Source: Methylovulum sp. (GTDB taxonomy: Bacteria; Pseudomonadota; Gammaproteobacteria; Methylococcales; Methylomonadaceae). From it: a stretch of 6,854 bases of DNA. Of this stretch, positions 5,656 through 6,854 are shown one piece after another (position 1 is the stretch's first letter; each line of letters begins with the position of its first letter). Location: positions 1-6,854 of the forward strand of contig JAQTNZ010000141.1 in assembly GCA_028713595.1 (NCBI GenBank), read 5' to 3'. Under the pieces are notes generated by a model. That model was given only the letters and a program-made list of their open reading frames with translations, made no database searches and had not been told where the DNA came from. Position numbers and translations under genes: made by a program.

Positions 5656-5681
5656 GTGCCTTTTAACGGCACTTTTGTTTT
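5656..5681 (+). terminator. U-tailed hairpin in the DUF2231 leader (terminator or attenuator-like)
   Basis: GTGCC (5656-5660) and GGCAC (5668-5672) form a 5-bp GC-rich stem with a 7-base loop, followed by TTTTGTTTT (5673-5681). This has intrinsic-terminator form but a short stem. It lies between the candidate -10 box and the ATG at 5696, so it would act in the leader. It could instead stop readthrough from upstream. Confidence 0.45.
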
Positions 5682-5695
5682 CCGACCTGACAGCT

Positions 5696-6331
5696 ATGTA
5701 TAATTTTTTATCTTTCCAAATCCACGGCGGTGCCGATCATGGCGATGGTGGCGGAATGGCTGATGGCCTCGCCAGCCTATTGGCCTTTATAGAAGGGCTT
5801 GCCGCCCAAACGCCCGGCGGCATGTTTGCGGCGCTCATGCCCGGCATCGCGGCAATGGCCAATATCCACCCCATGCTCGTGCATTTTCCGATTGCCTTTC
5901 TGGTCACTTTTTTTGTCTTGGATGCGGTGGCTACCCTGGCCAACAAAATCGCTTGGCGCAAGGTTGCCAGTTGGTTTTTATACTTGGGCACAGTGGCGGC
6001 GGCCTTTACGGTGCTGGCGGGTTTTATCGCCGCCGATTCCGTCCCGCATGGCGACAATGTCCATGAAATTATGGAACATCATGAACACCTGGGGGTGTCG
6101 GTATTGTCATTGGCGGCGGTGTTATCGGTTTGGCGCTACACGGTGGGGGAGTCTTTACGCGGCGTGGCTAATGGCCTGTTTGTGTTTGCCTCGGCGTTAC
6201 TGTGTTTGCTGTTAAGCTTAGGGGCGGATCTGGGCGGCCTGATGGTTTACAAATACGGGGTGGCGGTGGCGGTGGCGGCCGCTCCCGTACCTGAAAGTAC
6301 TGACCACCATCATCATACCGATGAGGAATGA
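5696..6331 (+). CDS. DUF2231 domain-containing membrane protein
   Basis: A 211-residue integral membrane protein. After a Gly/His-rich N-terminus ([11 protein letters not shown], 10-20) comes the DUF2231 hallmark [13 protein letters not shown] (56-68). Four membrane segments lie at about 61-81, 92-113, 132-148 and 158-178. The family's closing motif is [14 protein letters not shown] (180-193). His58, His63, His123, His128, His129 and His131 are at or near membrane ends and could bind heme or metal, which is inference; the family's function is not established. The tail ends [11 protein letters not shown]. The frame is open back to GTG 5618, but ATG 5696 is preferred because a TATAAT lies at 5638-5643 and the extra residues look non-homologous; ATG 5756 is a shorter alternative. 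No strong ribosome binding site is seen. It stands alone between two gaps. Confidence 0.82.
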   Translation: MYNFLSFQIHGGADHGDGGGMADGLASLLAFIEGLAAQTPGGMFAALMPGIAAMANIHPMLVHFPIAFLVTFFVLDAVATLANKIAWRKVASWFLYLGTVAAAFTVLAGFIAADSVPHGDNVHEIMEHHEHLGVSVLSLAAVLSVWRYTVGESLRGVANGLFVFASALLCLLLSLGADLGGLMVYKYGVAVAVAAAPVPESTDHHHHTDEE

Positions 6332-6376
6332 GTCGGCAACGTGCAGCTTTACCGTTACCTATCAGACCATAAATGG

Positions 6377-6429
6377 AGCTTGAAAGCCGCATCCTGAAGA
6401 GGATAAGCTATTTATTCCCATAATTTTTC
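6377..6429 (+). terminator. Bulged hairpin with T-rich tail between the DUF2231 gene and trpF
   Basis: AGCTT (6377-6381) can pair with AAGCT (6405-6409), and ATCCT (6391-6395) with AGGAT (6400-6404) around a GAAG tetraloop. The two 3' arms are contiguous and the 5' side has a 9-base bulge. A T-rich run (TAATTTTTCT, 6421-6430) follows 12 bases later. It could be a weak terminator of the DUF2231 gene or a leader structure for trpF. CATAAT (6419-6424) is a possible -10 box for trpF without a recognisable -35. Confidence 0.3.
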
Positions 6430-6448
6430 TAAATTCTCATATCACTTT

Positions 6449-6854
6449 ATGCGAACTCGCGTTAAAATTTGCGGTTTTACCCGTGTCGATGATGCCGTTG
6501 CGGCCGCTCATGCGGGTGTTGATGCCATTGGCTTGGTGTTTTACCCGCCCAGCCCACGCCATGTCGGCATAGATCAGGCTATAAACATCGTCAATGCCCT
6601 GCCCGCTTTTACGTCGGTAGTGGCGTTATTTGTCGACGAACAGGAAGCACTCATACGCGAGGTACTATCATACGTCCAAGTGGATTGCCTGCAATTTCAT
6701 GGTGATGAGACACCCGCACAATGTCGACGCTATAACAAGCGTTACCTCAAGGCAATCAGGATGCAAGATGGCATTGATGTAAACCAACTCGCTGCCGACT
6801 ATCACGATGCGGACGGTTTGTTGCTGGACGCTTATCATCCGCACGCCAAAGGCG
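6449..6854 (+). CDS. trpF: Phosphoribosylanthranilate isomerase, N-terminal part (runs off the window)
   Basis: TrpF catalyses the Amadori rearrangement of N-(5'-phosphoribosyl)anthranilate to CdRP in tryptophan synthesis, in the cytosol. The 135 residues seen are about two thirds of the usual 200-210. Motifs in order are RVKICGFT (4-11) with the catalytic general-base Cys8, DAIGLVFYPPSPRHV (25-39), VALFVD (58-63), LQFHGDE (81-87), KAIRMQDG (101-108) and LLLDAY (124-129) with the catalytic Asp127. The beginning of the phosphate-binding Gly loop (HAKG) is reached at the window edge. The start at ATG 6449 places the first beta strand correctly; no clear ribosome binding site precedes it. In many gammaproteobacteria free-standing trpF is followed by trpB and trpA, which cannot be checked here. 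No defect is seen. Confidence 0.95.
   Translation, partial: MRTRVKICGFTRVDDAVAAAHAGVDAIGLVFYPPSPRHVGIDQAINIVNALPAFTSVVALFVDEQEALIREVLSYVQVDCLQFHGDETPAQCRRYNKRYLKAIRMQDGIDVNQLAADYHDADGLLLDAYHPHAKG

Larger units (their letters stand above)
5442..5695 (+). other. 254-base non-coding region between the spermidine-synthase-like and DUF2231 genes
   Basis: No convincing gene is seen on either strand. The region holds a two-tier hairpin just after the upstream stop (5448-5488), two similar GCCGC(T)AAAATCGA blocks (5509-5557), a pyrimidine-rich run (about 5560-5590), a perfect TATAAT (5638-5643) and a U-tailed hairpin (5656-5681). Each is described separately. No tRNA-like cloverleaf or known riboswitch core was recognised by eye. 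Confidence 0.6.

Noticed and set aside
5618..5695. GTG 5618 as the start of the DUF2231 protein
   Set aside because: It lies upstream of the perfect TATAAT, and the added residues do not look like part of the family.

Overview
The window looks like chromosome of a Gram-negative proteobacterium, most likely a gammaproteobacterium of the methylotroph/methanotroph type. That placement rests on gene content (DUF4266, DUF3570, ApbE, outer-membrane barrel proteins) and on protein-level resemblance recalled from memory, not on a search, so it is tentative. All genes lie on the + strand. No rRNA, tRNA, CRISPR or mobile element is visible.

Layout. Bases 1-49 hold the last 15 codons of an upstream gene, which overlaps the next start by ATGA. 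Bases 46-270 encode a DUF4266 mini-lipoprotein ending GGGCGCY. From about 257 (GTG, inside the end of the previous gene) to 2938 runs a very large DUF3570 outer-membrane protein. It carries a second, Met- and His-rich beta-barrel domain at its C-terminus and is interrupted by one in-frame TAG at 653-655. Bases 2945-3766 encode an ApbE-type FAD:protein FMN transferase. It also ends early at an in-frame TAG, and coding-like sequence continues to a TGA at 3838. Bases 3885-5441 encode a membrane-anchored spermidine-synthase-like protein. A 254-base non-coding gap with a hairpin, direct repeats, a perfect TATAAT and a second U-tailed hairpin leads to a DUF2231 membrane protein (5696-6331). After a 117-base gap the window ends inside trpF (6449 onward).

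How the genes may work together. The first four reading frames are tightly packed (4-base overlap, about 14-base overlap, 6-base gap) and look like one translationally coupled operon for an extracytoplasmic redox or metal system. The most interesting point is that the DUF3570 protein contains D-T-W-S-G-A-T-P at 587-610. This matches the DxxSGAT(P) signature at which ApbE attaches FMN to threonine in NqrB/NqrC/RnfD-type proteins. It makes the barrel a candidate flavinylated substrate of the ApbE encoded next to it.

The two amber interruptions, in neighbouring genes with otherwise intact frames, point to recent decay of the operon, amber readthrough, or sequence error. The three downstream genes appear functionally separate, with intact frames as far as visible.
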